A DNA stretch of 64,000 bases from Rossellomorea vietnamensis (GTDB lineage: Bacteria > Bacillota > Bacilli > Bacillales > Bacillaceae_B). Position 1 is the stretch's first letter, and each line of letters starts with the position of its first letter. Below, piece after piece: positions 26,097 through 35,031 of the stretch. Both the position numbers and the translations under genes were made by a program. The notes under the pieces were generated by a model. It did no database searches, was not told where the DNA came from, and saw only the letters and a program-made list of their open reading frames with translations. Location: assembly GCF_025398035.1 (NCBI RefSeq), contig NZ_CP104558.1, positions 186,001 to 250,000 of the forward strand, read 5' to 3'.

Positions 26097-27167
26097 ATGC
26101 CGAAAATACTCTCAGTGGAAACTGAGGTTCCGCCAGTTAAAATCACGCAAAATGAAGCCGCTGAATTTGCAAAACAGCTGTTTTCTTCAAGTTTTAAAGA
26201 TATAGGACGCCTCATAAATGTGTTTCAAAACGGTGAAATAGAAAGCCGTTATTTCGTAAAGGATCTGGAGTGGTTTTCCAAGGAGCATACCTTTCAGGAA
26301 AAGAACGATGAATTTATCCACCATGCCGTAGAATTGGGGAGTAAAGTGGTTCTTAAGAGCCTTTCCCGTCATAGGCTCTCAACGGGAGATATCGATGCCA
26401 TCATTACCATATCAACATCAGGTCTATCAACCCCTAGTTTGGAAGCCCGGATCATGAACAGGCTCCCATTTTCTCCCCACATCAAACGAATTCCGATATG
26501 GGGTTTGGGATGTGCAGGGGGGGCGTCGGGGTTATCAAGGGCGTATGAGTATTGCTTGGCCTTTCCTAAGGCAAATGTTCTTGTTCTTTCGATTGAACTG
26601 TGTTCATTGACCTTTCAACACGGAGATCGATCAAAGAGTAATTTGATCGGGACGTCCCTTTTTGCTGATGGTGTGGCATGTGCCCTTGTTTGCGGGGATG
26701 ACAGCCAGGCATTGGAAGGCGTCGGGCATCCTTTGCCAAAGGTCTTTGCCACTCAGTCGACGCTGCTCCAGGACTCATTGGATGTCATGGGATGGGAAGT
26801 AAAGGAAAATGGATTATATGTTGTATTTTCGAAGGACATTCCGACATTGGTGAAAAATTGGCTGCGTCCGAATGTAGAGGGCTTCATTGAAGCGAACGGG
26901 GTCGGGCTCGGGGACATTAAGCATTTTGTGGCCCACCCCGGTGGAAAGAAAGTGATTGAGGCTTACATGGATGCTTTAGGAATGGATGAAAGGATGACAA
27001 CTGAATCAATGAGGGTATTGAAGGAGTATGGGAACATGTCCTCTGTCACGATTCTTTATGTCCTCAAGGAATTTATGGAAAAAGGCTGTGAGCGGGGAGA
27101 TATCGGTCTTGGCACTGCTTTGGGACCTGGGTTCAGTTCGGAGCTTTTGTTGATGAGGTGGGAATGA
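26097..27167 (+). CDS. bpsA: Type III polyketide synthase (alkylpyrone synthase)
   Basis: A chalcone synthase-like homodimer that condenses fatty acyl-CoA with malonyl-CoA; the B. subtilis homologue BpsA (BcsA) makes alkylpyrones. The 356-residue protein has the active cysteine in GLGCAGGASG near residue 139, the catalytic His in VAHPGGKKV near 280 and Asn in EYGNMSS near 312, giving the Cys-His-Asn triad. AAGGAG precedes the ATG. The stop overlaps the next start, so it is coupled to the methyltransferase bpsB. Confidence 0.92.
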   Translation: MPKILSVETEVPPVKITQNEAAEFAKQLFSSSFKDIGRLINVFQNGEIESRYFVKDLEWFSKEHTFQEKNDEFIHHAVELGSKVVLKSLSRHRLSTGDIDAIITISTSGLSTPSLEARIMNRLPFSPHIKRIPIWGLGCAGGASGLSRAYEYCLAFPKANVLVLSIELCSLTFQHGDRSKSNLIGTSLFADGVACALVCGDDSQALEGVGHPLPKVFATQSTLLQDSLDVMGWEVKENGLYVVFSKDIPTLVKNWLRPNVEGFIEANGVGLGDIKHFVAHPGGKKVIEAYMDALGMDERMTTESMRVLKEYGNMSSVTILYVLKEFMEKGCERGDIGLGTALGPGFSSELLLMRWE

Positions 27168-27733
27168 TGCTATATTTTGTATTGTTTTTCTCGGTACTGA
27201 TGATTCAAAGACTGGTGGAACTGTATATTGCAAGATCGAATGAAAAGTGGATGAAGGAGCGGGGTGCTAAAGAATACGGACAGGCTCATTATAAGCTGAT
27301 GGTCGGCATCCATATTGCATTTTTCATTTCCCTCCTCATAGAGGGGGGATTCTTTCACTCAGGGGTCAATCACTATTGGCCGTTATTGCTTGGTGGTTTT
27401 ATCCTGACTCAGCTCGGGAGGATCTGGTCGATCGCTTCGCTCGGGAAGTATTGGAACACAAAGATCATCGTCCTCCCCCAGGCTGAAGTCATAGCCAAAG
27501 GCCCTTATAAACACTTGAAGCATCCGAACTATTTGATTGTAACCCTTGAGTTTCTGATAGTTCCATTGCTTTTTCAAGCCTATTGGACACTTTTCATCTT
27601 TGCATTATTAAATCAATTCATTCTTTCTATCCGAATCCCTCTCGAGGAACATGCCTTGAAGGAGGAGACGGAGTATGAGAAGGTCCATCTCAACACGAAG
27701 GGATGGATTCCCCTATTCAAAAAAGAAAAATGA
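27167..27733 (+). CDS. bpsB: Isoprenylcysteine methyltransferase-family protein (alkylpyrone O-methyltransferase)
   Basis: A membrane methyltransferase with about five hydrophobic segments over 188 residues. The C-terminal signature PYKHLKHPNYLIV and the EEHALKEE stretch are typical of the ICMT fold that binds SAM. In B. subtilis the equivalent YpbQ (BpsB) O-methylates alkylpyrones made by BpsA. The start overlaps the end of bpsA (ATG at 27164 or 27167, with GAGGTGG upstream). It is also distantly like B. cereus-group ICMT proteins of unknown substrate. Confidence 0.88.
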   Translation: MLYFVLFFSVLMIQRLVELYIARSNEKWMKERGAKEYGQAHYKLMVGIHIAFFISLLIEGGFFHSGVNHYWPLLLGGFILTQLGRIWSIASLGKYWNTKIIVLPQAEVIAKGPYKHLKHPNYLIVTLEFLIVPLLFQAYWTLFIFALLNQFILSIRIPLEEHALKEETEYEKVHLNTKGWIPLFKKEK

Positions 27734-27832
27734 TTTTCTTATTGAAAATGATTATCAACTTTGATAAGATTCTAATTGAAGATGAAAATTATTCTCAAGT
27801 ACAAGTATTTTTACAAAAGGGTGGGGACAAGA

Positions 27833-28003
27833 ATGGTATGGTTTTTGATATTGTTTACTGTAGTAGCGTATGGCTTCACGATGAAGTATGTATTATCTAA
27901 TGTAATGAAGAATCCGGCACAGCGGAAGAACATATCTTCATACCAGTCGAACTCGAAATCTTTTGTTCACTCAAACTTAATCGCAACCGAAACAACACGA
28001 TAA
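27833..28003 (+). CDS. Small membrane protein, 56 residues
   Basis: One membrane segment at the N-terminus (MVWFLILFTVVAYGFTMKYVL) is followed by a polar Ser/Asn/Lys-rich tail. GGGTGGGGA lies just before the ATG at 27833. In-frame extension upstream to 27776 lacks a ribosome binding site. It lies between bpsB and dynA with its own terminator. No family recognised. Confidence 0.55.
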   Translation: MVWFLILFTVVAYGFTMKYVLSNVMKNPAQRKNISSYQSNSKSFVHSNLIATETTR

Positions 28004-28008
28004 ACAGG

Positions 28009-28040
28009 GCCTTCTTCTTCGGAAGAGGCTTTTTTATTTT
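28009..28040 (+). terminator. Terminator before dynA
   Basis: GCC-TTCTTC with a TTCG-type loop pairs with GAAGAGGC (one bulge), followed by TTTTTTATTTT. Confidence 0.75.
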
Positions 28041-28189
28041 GTCTTTTCCCCTCATCCAATCCTTCGCATATACTGTTATCAATCTCAGATCACTCTTTCC
28101 GGTAGGATTTCATAGAGAATTTGATTCAAATACGATAAAATAAAAACGTTATCATTCTTCTTAAGTGCAGAAAGGAATTAGATTAGACT

Positions 28190-31100
28190 ATGAGTCAGAT
28201 TGAACATAAGAGTACACATTTACATAATACGTTAAACCAACTTACGGCTTACTACGACATCTTCCTCCAGAACGGGGATGGGGAGAGGGCTTCCAAGGTT
28301 GAACGGCTTGCCGAAAAGTTGAACACTCATGAATTGATCCTTGCTTTTTGCGGCCATTTTTCCGCTGGGAAGTCCACGATTATCAACCGGTTGATGGGTG
28401 AAGACATCCTGCCATCCAGTCCGATTCCAACCAGTGCGAATCTGGTGAAAGTGCATCAGGCCCAAACGGACTTTGCAAAGATACATTATCATCAGTCCAA
28501 GCCGCTCTATTTTAAGGCACCGTATGATTTTGAGACCATTAAGGATTTTTGTAAAAACGGGGAGGATGTATACTCTGTAGAAATCGGACGGAAGAGAAGT
28601 GACGTGCCTGAAGGGGTTTCCGTTTTGGATACTCCGGGAGTCGACAGTACGGACGATGCCCACAGGCTGTCTACGGAATCGGCGATTCACCTTGCCGACG
28701 CAGTTTTCTATGTAATGGATTATAACCATGTCCAATCACAGGTGAATTTTGAGTTCACCAAGGAAATGGTGCGTCATGGTGTCAAATTGTATCTGATTGT
28801 GAACCAGATCGATAAGCATCAGGAGGAAGAATTATCTTTCAGCGAGTTCCAGGAAAGCGTCAAGAATTCATTCGCCTCTTGGGGGGTAGTACCCGATGGC
28901 ACATTTTTTACAAGTTTAAAAAATCCTGACCATCCTTACAATGACCTTGAAAAATTGAAAGCACTGATTGATGGACAGGTCAAACAGAAGGATGAACTGA
29001 TTGAAGAGTCGGCAGTCTCGGCTATTTCCCAATTGCGATCTGAACATGAGAAATGGTATGAGGAAGAACTTGAAAAGCTCGAGGATAGAGCCTTGGATTT
29101 CCTGACAGACGAAGAATGGGAAAAGAAAGACTCCATCCTTCTAAAAGAAAGAAAGCTCGTCGATACACTGGCAAAAAATGATGTCGCATCCATAAAAGAT
29201 CAATTCGAAGAAGAGCGAAGGGAAATCCTCAAGAATGCCTATTTAATGCCTTTTGAAACAAGGGAATTAGCAAAGGACTTCCTGGAAAGCAGGCAACAGG
29301 ACTTCAAAGTCGGCTTCCTGTTCTCCAAGCAAAAGACAGAAGAAGAAAAAGCACTGAGACTTCAAAGGTTCAAAGAGGATATCAACTCACGGATCGAATC
29401 TCAACTCGAATGGCATTTAAAGACGCTTGGTAAAAACATCGTGAAAGAATATATCCCTTCATCAGATCAACGGGTGGAATGGGACCGATTGAACCTTGAA
29501 GTGGACGATCATTTCCTTGTGGATTTAATTAAACAGGGGGCAGGAGTCTCGAGTGATTATGTTCTCCAATATTGTGATGATCTATCTGAGGAGTTGAAAA
29601 GAAAAGCAAGAAATGAAACGAACGGGTTGATCGAAGGACTGATAAACGAAATTGAAAACTCATCGCCCGAAGAGAATGCCGGCATGGAAGAAGAGCTGGC
29701 AGAGCTTCAGAAAAAAACAGGCATCATTTATCAATGGAATTCACTCAATGAAGAGAAGGACGCTCAAATCAGAAGATTGACTAAAGCGGAAGTTGATCCA
29801 AAACGTGCGGAGACGATTATGTCAAAATGGACCGTGAAATGGAAAGAGAGGGAAGAAATGTATACTCTTGCTTCCGACGTGGTTCTGGATCGTAAAGGGG
29901 ACACAGGACAGGAACGCGACATCAATCAATCCCCTGACGTCAAGGTGCAGCTCTCGTCAAAAGAAGAAGCGATTCAACGGTTGGAAGCGATGGCGGATGT
30001 GTTCAGGAAGTACAAGGGGTTTACCAAGATGGCACATCTATTGGACGGTAAGAGGGAGCGTCTCTCGAATCAATCCTTTACCATCGCATTGTTCGGTGCA
30101 TTCAGTGCCGGGAAATCTTCGTTTGCCAATGCCCTGTTAGGAAGAAAAGTACTTCCGGTGAGCCCGAATCCCACCACCGCCTCCATCAACAGGATCAATC
30201 CGGTATCGGAAGAGTGTGAGCATGAAACGGCCCACGTACACATCAAAACCGGTGAACAGCTAATGACAGACATCAATCATTCCCTTTCATTTTTTAATCG
30301 GAATGCATCTTCCCTGGACGAAGCCGCTGAAATGATACCTGATTTATCGACTGAAGGAAGCGGGAAAGAAAATGTACATCTTTCTTTCCTACAAGCCTTT
30401 CTGAAAGGGTATCCTTCATTTAAGGAAACCCTCGGCAGCAGGAGGAAGGTCGATCTCGAAGAATATAAAGGATATGTAGCCGATGAGGCGAAAGCTTGCT
30501 TTGTGGAGTCCATCGATCTCTATTTCGATTGTGAGATAACAAGACAGGGGATCACACTTGTCGATACACCGGGTGCTGACTCCATCAATGCCCGCCATAC
30601 CGGTGTTGCTTTCGAATATATCAAGAATGCCGATGCGATTCTTTTTGTGACCTATTATAATCATGCATTTGCCAAGGCAGACAGGGAATTCCTTATTCAA
30701 TTGGGACGAGTGAAAGACACCTTCGAACTCGATAAAATGTTCTTCGTCGTCAATGCCATCGACCTCGCAAGTGATGAAAAAGAGAAAAATGAAGTCATTG
30801 ATTATGTGGAAGACCAATTGATTCAATATGGAATCCGTTTTCCAAGGATTTTCGGAGTATCATCTCTACAGGCACTTAAAGAATCCGCATCGCATCAATC
30901 AGGGATGGAAGTATTCAAGGAGGAATTCCAAGCCTTCATCCAGAATGAATTAGTGAGCATGAGTATCGAATCCGCACTTGGCGAGTGGGAGAGAGGGCTG
31001 AAGCGTTTTCAACAATATCTCGTCTCCGCTTCCAGTGAAAAGACGTATAAGCAATCAAGGAAGAGGGAGCTTCTGGAGCGGAAGTCCGAGGTTGAATCCA

Positions 31101-31801
31101 TCATTGACGACATATCCCGGGATCCCCTTACAGTGGAGATGCTGCAGGAATCCAAGGAGCTCGTGCATTATGTAAAACAAAGAGTATTTTTCAGGGTGCC
31201 GGACTTCTATAAAGAAGCATTTCATTCCGGGTTATTTCTTCAATATCCATCTCAATCCCTGGCCATCCGTGAAGGATTAAAGGAATTTTTATCAAGTATC
31301 GGGTTTGATCTTGCTCAGGAAATGCGGGCAACATCCCTGCGGATTCAGCAGTTCATTCAGAAGCAGCTCCGAGATCAATGGGCTGCAGTGGAAGAAAAAA
31401 TCCAGCGGGTGGAACAAGATCTGGTCCTGTCCCCAATGGATGATAAAAATGAAACGAGCATCGAATTTGAGAGCGCTTTTAACCAAACGGAATTGCGACC
31501 ATTTGAAGAAGCTTTCTCCACATTCAAGAATCCAAAGCATTTCTTTGAAAAAGGCGGAAAGAAAGTGGTGCAGGAAAAATTGGAAGCCTTGCTTCAAGAA
31601 CCTGCAGACCTTTACCTGATACAGGAACGGTCAAGGTTGGACACCTGGGGGCAATCCTATTTGGAAGAGGAATTCAAGTTGCTCAAAGAAGAGCTGCTAA
31701 GTCAGGTGACCGATCAGATTACATCCTATCTTGAAGCACTCGAGACCGTCCAGGACTTGGATCAATTGAAACGGGATTTATTACGTCTCGAGGAGGCTTA
31801 G
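28190..31801 (+). CDS. dynA: Bacterial dynamin DynA (two fused GTPase halves)
   Basis: A membrane-fusing dynamin-like protein of 1203 residues, the product of a gene duplication and fusion. Two GTPase domains are visible: P-loop GHFSAGKST near residue 55 with DTPGVDSTDD, and GAFSAGKSS near residue 634 with DTPGADSIN. Long helical stalk regions follow each. In B. subtilis DynA (YpbR) protects membranes from phage and antibiotics and promotes fusion. Full length and both nucleotide sites look intact. AAAGGAA lies about 11 bases before the ATG. Confidence 0.95.
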   Translation: MSQIEHKSTHLHNTLNQLTAYYDIFLQNGDGERASKVERLAEKLNTHELILAFCGHFSAGKSTIINRLMGEDILPSSPIPTSANLVKVHQAQTDFAKIHYHQSKPLYFKAPYDFETIKDFCKNGEDVYSVEIGRKRSDVPEGVSVLDTPGVDSTDDAHRLSTESAIHLADAVFYVMDYNHVQSQVNFEFTKEMVRHGVKLYLIVNQIDKHQEEELSFSEFQESVKNSFASWGVVPDGTFFTSLKNPDHPYNDLEKLKALIDGQVKQKDELIEESAVSAISQLRSEHEKWYEEELEKLEDRALDFLTDEEWEKKDSILLKERKLVDTLAKNDVASIKDQFEEERREILKNAYLMPFETRELAKDFLESRQQDFKVGFLFSKQKTEEEKALRLQRFKEDINSRIESQLEWHLKTLGKNIVKEYIPSSDQRVEWDRLNLEVDDHFLVDLIKQGAGVSSDYVLQYCDDLSEELKRKARNETNGLIEGLINEIENSSPEENAGMEEELAELQKKTGIIYQWNSLNEEKDAQIRRLTKAEVDPKRAETIMSKWTVKWKEREEMYTLASDVVLDRKGDTGQERDINQSPDVKVQLSSKEEAIQRLEAMADVFRKYKGFTKMAHLLDGKRERLSNQSFTIALFGAFSAGKSSFANALLGRKVLPVSPNPTTASINRINPVSEECEHETAHVHIKTGEQLMTDINHSLSFFNRNASSLDEAAEMIPDLSTEGSGKENVHLSFLQAFLKGYPSFKETLGSRRKVDLEEYKGYVADEAKACFVESIDLYFDCEITRQGITLVDTPGADSINARHTGVAFEYIKNADAILFVTYYNHAFAKADREFLIQLGRVKDTFELDKMFFVVNAIDLASDEKEKNEVIDYVEDQLIQYGIRFPRIFGVSSLQALKESASHQSGMEVFKEEFQAFIQNELVSMSIESALGEWERGLKRFQQYLVSASSEKTYKQSRKRELLERKSEVESIIDDISRDPLTVEMLQESKELVHYVKQRVFFRVPDFYKEAFHSGLFLQYPSQSLAIREGLKEFLSSIGFDLAQEMRATSLRIQQFIQKQLRDQWAAVEEKIQRVEQDLVLSPMDDKNETSIEFESAFNQTELRPFEEAFSTFKNPKHFFEKGGKKVVQEKLEALLQEPADLYLIQERSRLDTWGQSYLEEEFKLLKEELLSQVTDQITSYLEALETVQDLDQLKRDLLRLEEA

Positions 31802-31822
31802 AAAAGAAGGAGGACATCCATA

Positions 31823-32002
31823 GTGAATCCTTATCATTGCTGTGCCACCTGTATTCACATTCAAGGAGTGAAAAAAGAGCAGAAGACTTCCTATTATTGT
31901 TCAAGACTAGGCTATGAGACCAAAACGACCTATCAGTTTTCTTGTTGGGAACCGAAGGAAGAAGTGCGGAGATTGATGAAGAAGAGGGGGATGAAACCAT
32001 GA
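31823..32002 (+). CDS. Small Cys-rich protein coupled to the rhodanese
   Basis: A 59-residue protein starting with GTG; AGGAGG lies 9 bases upstream. It has YHCCATCIHIQG near the start, YYCSRLGYET in the middle and FSCWEPKEE late: five cysteines spaced as a possible metal site. The stop overlaps the rhodanese ATG (ATGA), so translation is coupled. It starts 21 bp after dynA. No family recognised; a role in persulfide or metal handling is only inference from the partner. Confidence 0.68.
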   Translation: MNPYHCCATCIHIQGVKKEQKTSYYCSRLGYETKTTYQFSCWEPKEEVRRLMKKRGMKP

Positions 32003-32829
32003 GTGTGCTGGTAGATGCGGAGTGGCTTAAAGAACATATGGACGATGGGGATGTAAGAATCATCGATTGTCGTTTTTCGTTAGGGAATCCTGCAGAAGGC
32101 CGGGAAGGATACAATGAAAGCCATATTCCCGGTGCCGTTTTTTTTGACCTTGAAAAAGATTTATCCGGTTATGCGAAGAAGCACGGGGGACGACACCCCC
32201 TCCCGAATATGAAGAATTTCCTGCGTAAAGTGGAGGATGCGGGGATCGATAATCAAACAACCATCGTGATTTATGATGAGAAGGAAGGGGCTTTTGCGGG
32301 CAGGTGCTGGTGGTTATTCCATTATATCGGTCATGAAAATGTCTTTATCCTGAATGGTGGATTTGCCGCGTGGAAGAAGGGTTCTGGAAAGACCGAATCC
32401 TCCGTTCCCCATTATCCTGCAACAAATTATCATCCGAACGTAAATGACGGTATTCTGGCCACTTTGGATGAAATACGGGGAATTGCTGATGGAGTTAGAA
32501 TGATCCCCTTGGTTGATTCCAGGAGCTGGGAACGGTTCTCTGGTCAGGAAGAGCCGATCGACCGTATTCCGGGCCATATTCCCGGAGCGATCAACCTTCC
32601 ATGGACGGAAGGGATGAATGAAGGGTATTTCCTTGAGTCACATGAGCAGAAGGAACGTTTCTCGAAGCTTAAAAAAGATGAGCCCGTCATTGTCTACTGT
32701 GGATCTGGTGTAACGGCAACCCCAAACTTCATTGCTCTTAAAGAAGCCGGGTTTACCGATGTAAGGCTATATGTAGGGAGTTATAGCGATTGGGTTTCGT
32801 ACGAAGAGCACAGGGTGGAAAAAGAATAA
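31999..32829 (+). CDS. Two-domain rhodanese (sulfurtransferase)
   Basis: A 276-residue tandem rhodanese that moves sulfane sulfur from thiosulfate or 3-mercaptopyruvate to thiol acceptors. The inactive N-terminal domain has VRIIDCRF and the GHIPGA-like ESHIPGAVFFDL segment. The C-terminal domain has the linker PLVDSRSWERFSG and the active loop YCGSGVTATPN with catalytic Cys. The CGSGVTA loop favours the mercaptopyruvate type. The ATG at 31999 overlaps the preceding small gene's stop. A hairpin follows at 32838. Confidence 0.9.
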   Translation: MSVLVDAEWLKEHMDDGDVRIIDCRFSLGNPAEGREGYNESHIPGAVFFDLEKDLSGYAKKHGGRHPLPNMKNFLRKVEDAGIDNQTTIVIYDEKEGAFAGRCWWLFHYIGHENVFILNGGFAAWKKGSGKTESSVPHYPATNYHPNVNDGILATLDEIRGIADGVRMIPLVDSRSWERFSGQEEPIDRIPGHIPGAINLPWTEGMNEGYFLESHEQKERFSKLKKDEPVIVYCGSGVTATPNFIALKEAGFTDVRLYVGSYSDWVSYEEHRVEKE

Positions 32830-32837
32830 TGCCGGGT

Positions 32838-32880
32838 AGCTAATTGGAAGAGATTCATCACTTTTCCAATTAGCTGTTTA
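32838..32880 (+). terminator. Hairpin after the rhodanese gene
   Basis: AGCTAATTGGAA (32838-32849) pairs perfectly with TTCCAATTAGCT (32864-32875), but the T-tract is short (GTTTA). Confidence 0.6.
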
Positions 32881-32939
32881 TGCTGATGTGTTATACTTTA
32901 AAAGGTATGTACGAAACGACGGGGTTAGGAGTGGATGAC

Positions 32940-33839
32940 TTGGAAAATAAAAATGAGCATTTATTATTAATAGATGGAATGGCATTATTATTTCGTTCTT
33001 TCTTTGCAACGGCCGTAACGGGCCAATTCATGATGAACTCAAAAGGCCTCCCGACCAATGGGGTCCAGGGGTTCATGAAACATCTGCTCATGGCAGCGGA
33101 TCATGTGAAGCCTACACACATCATTGTATGCTGGGATATGGGGAGCCAGACTTTCCGTAATGAAGTGTTCAATGACTATAAATCGAATCGGAATGCACCA
33201 CCTGTAGAACTGATCCCACAGTTTGACCTTGCAAAAGAAGTGGCTGAAGGATTCAATCTTTCCAATGTGGGCGTAGTGGGCTATGAAGCAGACGATTGTA
33301 TCGGGACCCTGGCAAAGCTCCATCGATCCGAGCGAAAAGTCTCCGTTCTAAGTGGAGACCAGGATCTCCTGCAGCTTCTTGATGACAACATTGACATCAT
33401 GCTGCTGAAGAAAGGTTTTGGGAATTATCAGACCTATACGAAAGACCTCTTTGTGGAAGAAAGGGGCATCACCCCGGAACAGTTCATTGATGTGAAAGCA
33501 CTCATGGGAGATACAAGTGACGGATATCCAGGAGTAAAAGGGATTGGGGAGAAAACAGCCATGAAGCTGATTCAACAGTATCAGGATATTTCCGGTATCC
33601 TTGCCAATCTGCATGAACTGACTCCTTCACAACGGAAGAAGATTGAGGAAGACCTTGACATGCTGCATGTTTCAAGGAAACTGGCTGAAATTCACTGTGA
33701 AGTACCCCTTTCTGTGTCGGTTGACGAAGCCAGGTGGGAGCATGTATCACATGATACACTTACGCTTGTGGACGAATTAGAGCTTAAAGTTCTTAGAAGG
33801 TTTTTAGTTGGTTCGAATGTGCTTTCGGCTTCAAGCTAA
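32940..33839 (+). CDS. ypcP: 5'-3' exonuclease YpcP (Pol I-type FEN domain)
   Basis: A stand-alone flap/5'-3' exonuclease like the N-terminal domain of DNA polymerase I. The 299-residue protein begins after LENKNEHLLLIDGMALLFR. It contains the metal-binding acids in YEADDCIGT and SGDQDLLQLL, plus GDTSDGYPGVKGIGEKTA, the helix-hairpin-helix. TTG at 32940 is chosen because AGGAGTG lies about 7 bases upstream and it matches the start of B. subtilis YpcP; an in-frame extension from 32880 has no ribosome binding site. Confidence 0.93.
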   Translation: MENKNEHLLLIDGMALLFRSFFATAVTGQFMMNSKGLPTNGVQGFMKHLLMAADHVKPTHIIVCWDMGSQTFRNEVFNDYKSNRNAPPVELIPQFDLAKEVAEGFNLSNVGVVGYEADDCIGTLAKLHRSERKVSVLSGDQDLLQLLDDNIDIMLLKKGFGNYQTYTKDLFVEERGITPEQFIDVKALMGDTSDGYPGVKGIGEKTAMKLIQQYQDISGILANLHELTPSQRKKIEEDLDMLHVSRKLAEIHCEVPLSVSVDEARWEHVSHDTLTLVDELELKVLRRFLVGSNVLSASS

Positions 33840-33849
33840 ATATGATAAG

Positions 33850-33880
33850 AGTGTCAGGACTTAAGCCTGACACTTTTTTA
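33850..33880. terminator. Terminator after ypcP, shared with sspL
   Basis: AGTGTCAGG (33850-33858) pairs with CCTGACACT (33866-33874), followed by TTTTTT. Confidence 0.85.
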
Positions 33881-33887
33881 TTGACTT

Positions 33888-34025
33888 TTATTTTTTATTC
33901 GATTTTTTAGCTGCATTCTCTAATGCGCTTTTCGGTTCGATCGCGAATTCAGCATCTTGTGAAATTCCTTGCGGGTTTACACTTTTGGCGCTTTTCCCTT
34001 TATTTTTATTATTTCCTTTAGTCAT
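33888..34025 (-). CDS. sspL: Small acid-soluble spore protein L
   Basis: A 45-residue protein; the middle and end (VNPQGISQDAEF, EPKSALENAAKKSNKK) match SspL, which carries a TPQG...PK-x-LE-x-AKKSN pattern. A minor forespore protein of unknown role. The ATG at 34025 has AAGGAGGG 8 bases upstream; a longer in-frame start at 34091 lacks a ribosome binding site. Position between ypcP and the ypd genes fits B. subtilis. Confidence 0.85.
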   Translation of the reverse strand: MTKGNNKNKGKSAKSVNPQGISQDAEFAIEPKSALENAAKKSNKK

Positions 34026-34132
34026 TGTTAAGACCCTCCTTTGTGTGATCTTTACTATTTTGTCTTGGTTCTCTACAAATATCCCATGCATAGAGAATTT
34101 TAGGACACACTACGAATAAGGGAGGTGTTAGG

Positions 34133-34621
34133 GTGAATAAAGGAATCATTACCGCACTGATCAGTATTGCATTTGCCCAAGGATTGAAGATTCCGCTCCA
34201 CTTTTTGAAAAAGAAGGAGTGGAAGCCTGAGCTGTTTTTTCAGACAGGGGGAATGCCGAGCTCACATAGTGCCGGAGTCGCATCTTTGACGACATTCATT
34301 GCGTTAAAAAGAGGGATAAGAACGATTGATTTCGCTCTTTCCTTCATCTTTGGTCTGATCGTCATGTACGATGCCCAGGGAATTCGCCGCCAAACCGGTG
34401 AATTGACGCTTAAAGTAAATAGTCTCGATGAGCTTGTCAGGAAGGCGCATGAAAAGGAAACTGTTGAATTCGAAGAGAAGAAACCAAAGAGACTGAAGGA
34501 AATGCTCGGACACCAGCCACAGGAAGTGGTGGGCGGTGCATTACTTGGTTCCCTTCTTGGCTCCATTGCCTTCTTGTTTTCCAAAAAGGATAGGCAAAAG
34601 AAGAGATTTTCTGTAAAATAA
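34133..34621 (+). CDS. Divergent PAP2 family membrane protein (YuiD-like)
   Basis: A 162-residue integral membrane protein of the DUF212/acid phosphatase VanZ-like group. FFQTGGMPSSHSAGVASLTT carries the PSSH phosphatase motif, and MYDAQGIRRQTGE provides the Asp and Arg-rich part. Hydrophobic segments lie at both ends. It could act on lipid pyrophosphates, but the substrate is unknown. The start is GTG with GGAGGTG about 6 bases upstream. Confidence 0.85.
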   Translation: MNKGIITALISIAFAQGLKIPLHFLKKKEWKPELFFQTGGMPSSHSAGVASLTTFIALKRGIRTIDFALSFIFGLIVMYDAQGIRRQTGELTLKVNSLDELVRKAHEKETVEFEEKKPKRLKEMLGHQPQEVVGGALLGSLLGSIAFLFSKKDRQKKRFSVK

Positions 34622-34643
34622 GAGAAGACAAAGAGGCGATAAG

Positions 34644-34922
34644 GTGAGGAGAAACGTGAAAAAGACAACAGAAGAATTTCTCATAGATCTGGAAAACAAA
34701 GGCTTCAAATTTCAGGAAGATGCGATAGGCTTCATCTATTTCGGCAAAAAATACACAGACGCCCCGGATGAACTGGTCAATAGTGCCATTGAAATTACGT
34801 TAAAAGCACAGAAACAATTTGACAGCAGCTTCTATATGTCCATATTAGAAAGACTCCATTCCCAGAAAATCCCTTCCAGAAAGGAAGCTTTAAGGTGGAT
34901 GGAGAAACAGGGATTGGCATAA
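34644..34922 (+). CDS. Conserved hypothetical protein, 88-92 residues
   Basis: A small soluble, helical protein with FLIDLENKGFKFQEDAIGFIYFGKKY and a C-terminal SRKEALRWMEKQGL. No motif or family is certain; I associate it with Bacillaceae-only DUFs. Two starts are plausible: GTG at 34644 (92 residues) and GTG at 34656 (88 residues, with GAGGAG close). It lies 22 bp after the PAP2-like gene and is probably cotranscribed. Confidence 0.7.
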   Translation: MRRNVKKTTEEFLIDLENKGFKFQEDAIGFIYFGKKYTDAPDELVNSAIEITLKAQKQFDSSFYMSILERLHSQKIPSRKEALRWMEKQGLA

Positions 34923-34928
34923 TCCAGG

Positions 34929-34970
34929 GACCATCAGAAGGGTATTGTACCCTTTCTGATGGTCTTTTTA
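34929..34970 (+). terminator. Terminator after the 92-residue gene
   Basis: GACCATCAGAA-GGG pairs with CCC-TTTCTGATGGTC with a small bulge, followed by TTTTTA. Confidence 0.8.
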
Positions 34971-35031
34971 GTATGTGTTTGTAAATCGCTTGTGTAATGT
35001 TAAGGTAGAAATCACCAAGGCGGGATCCCTT

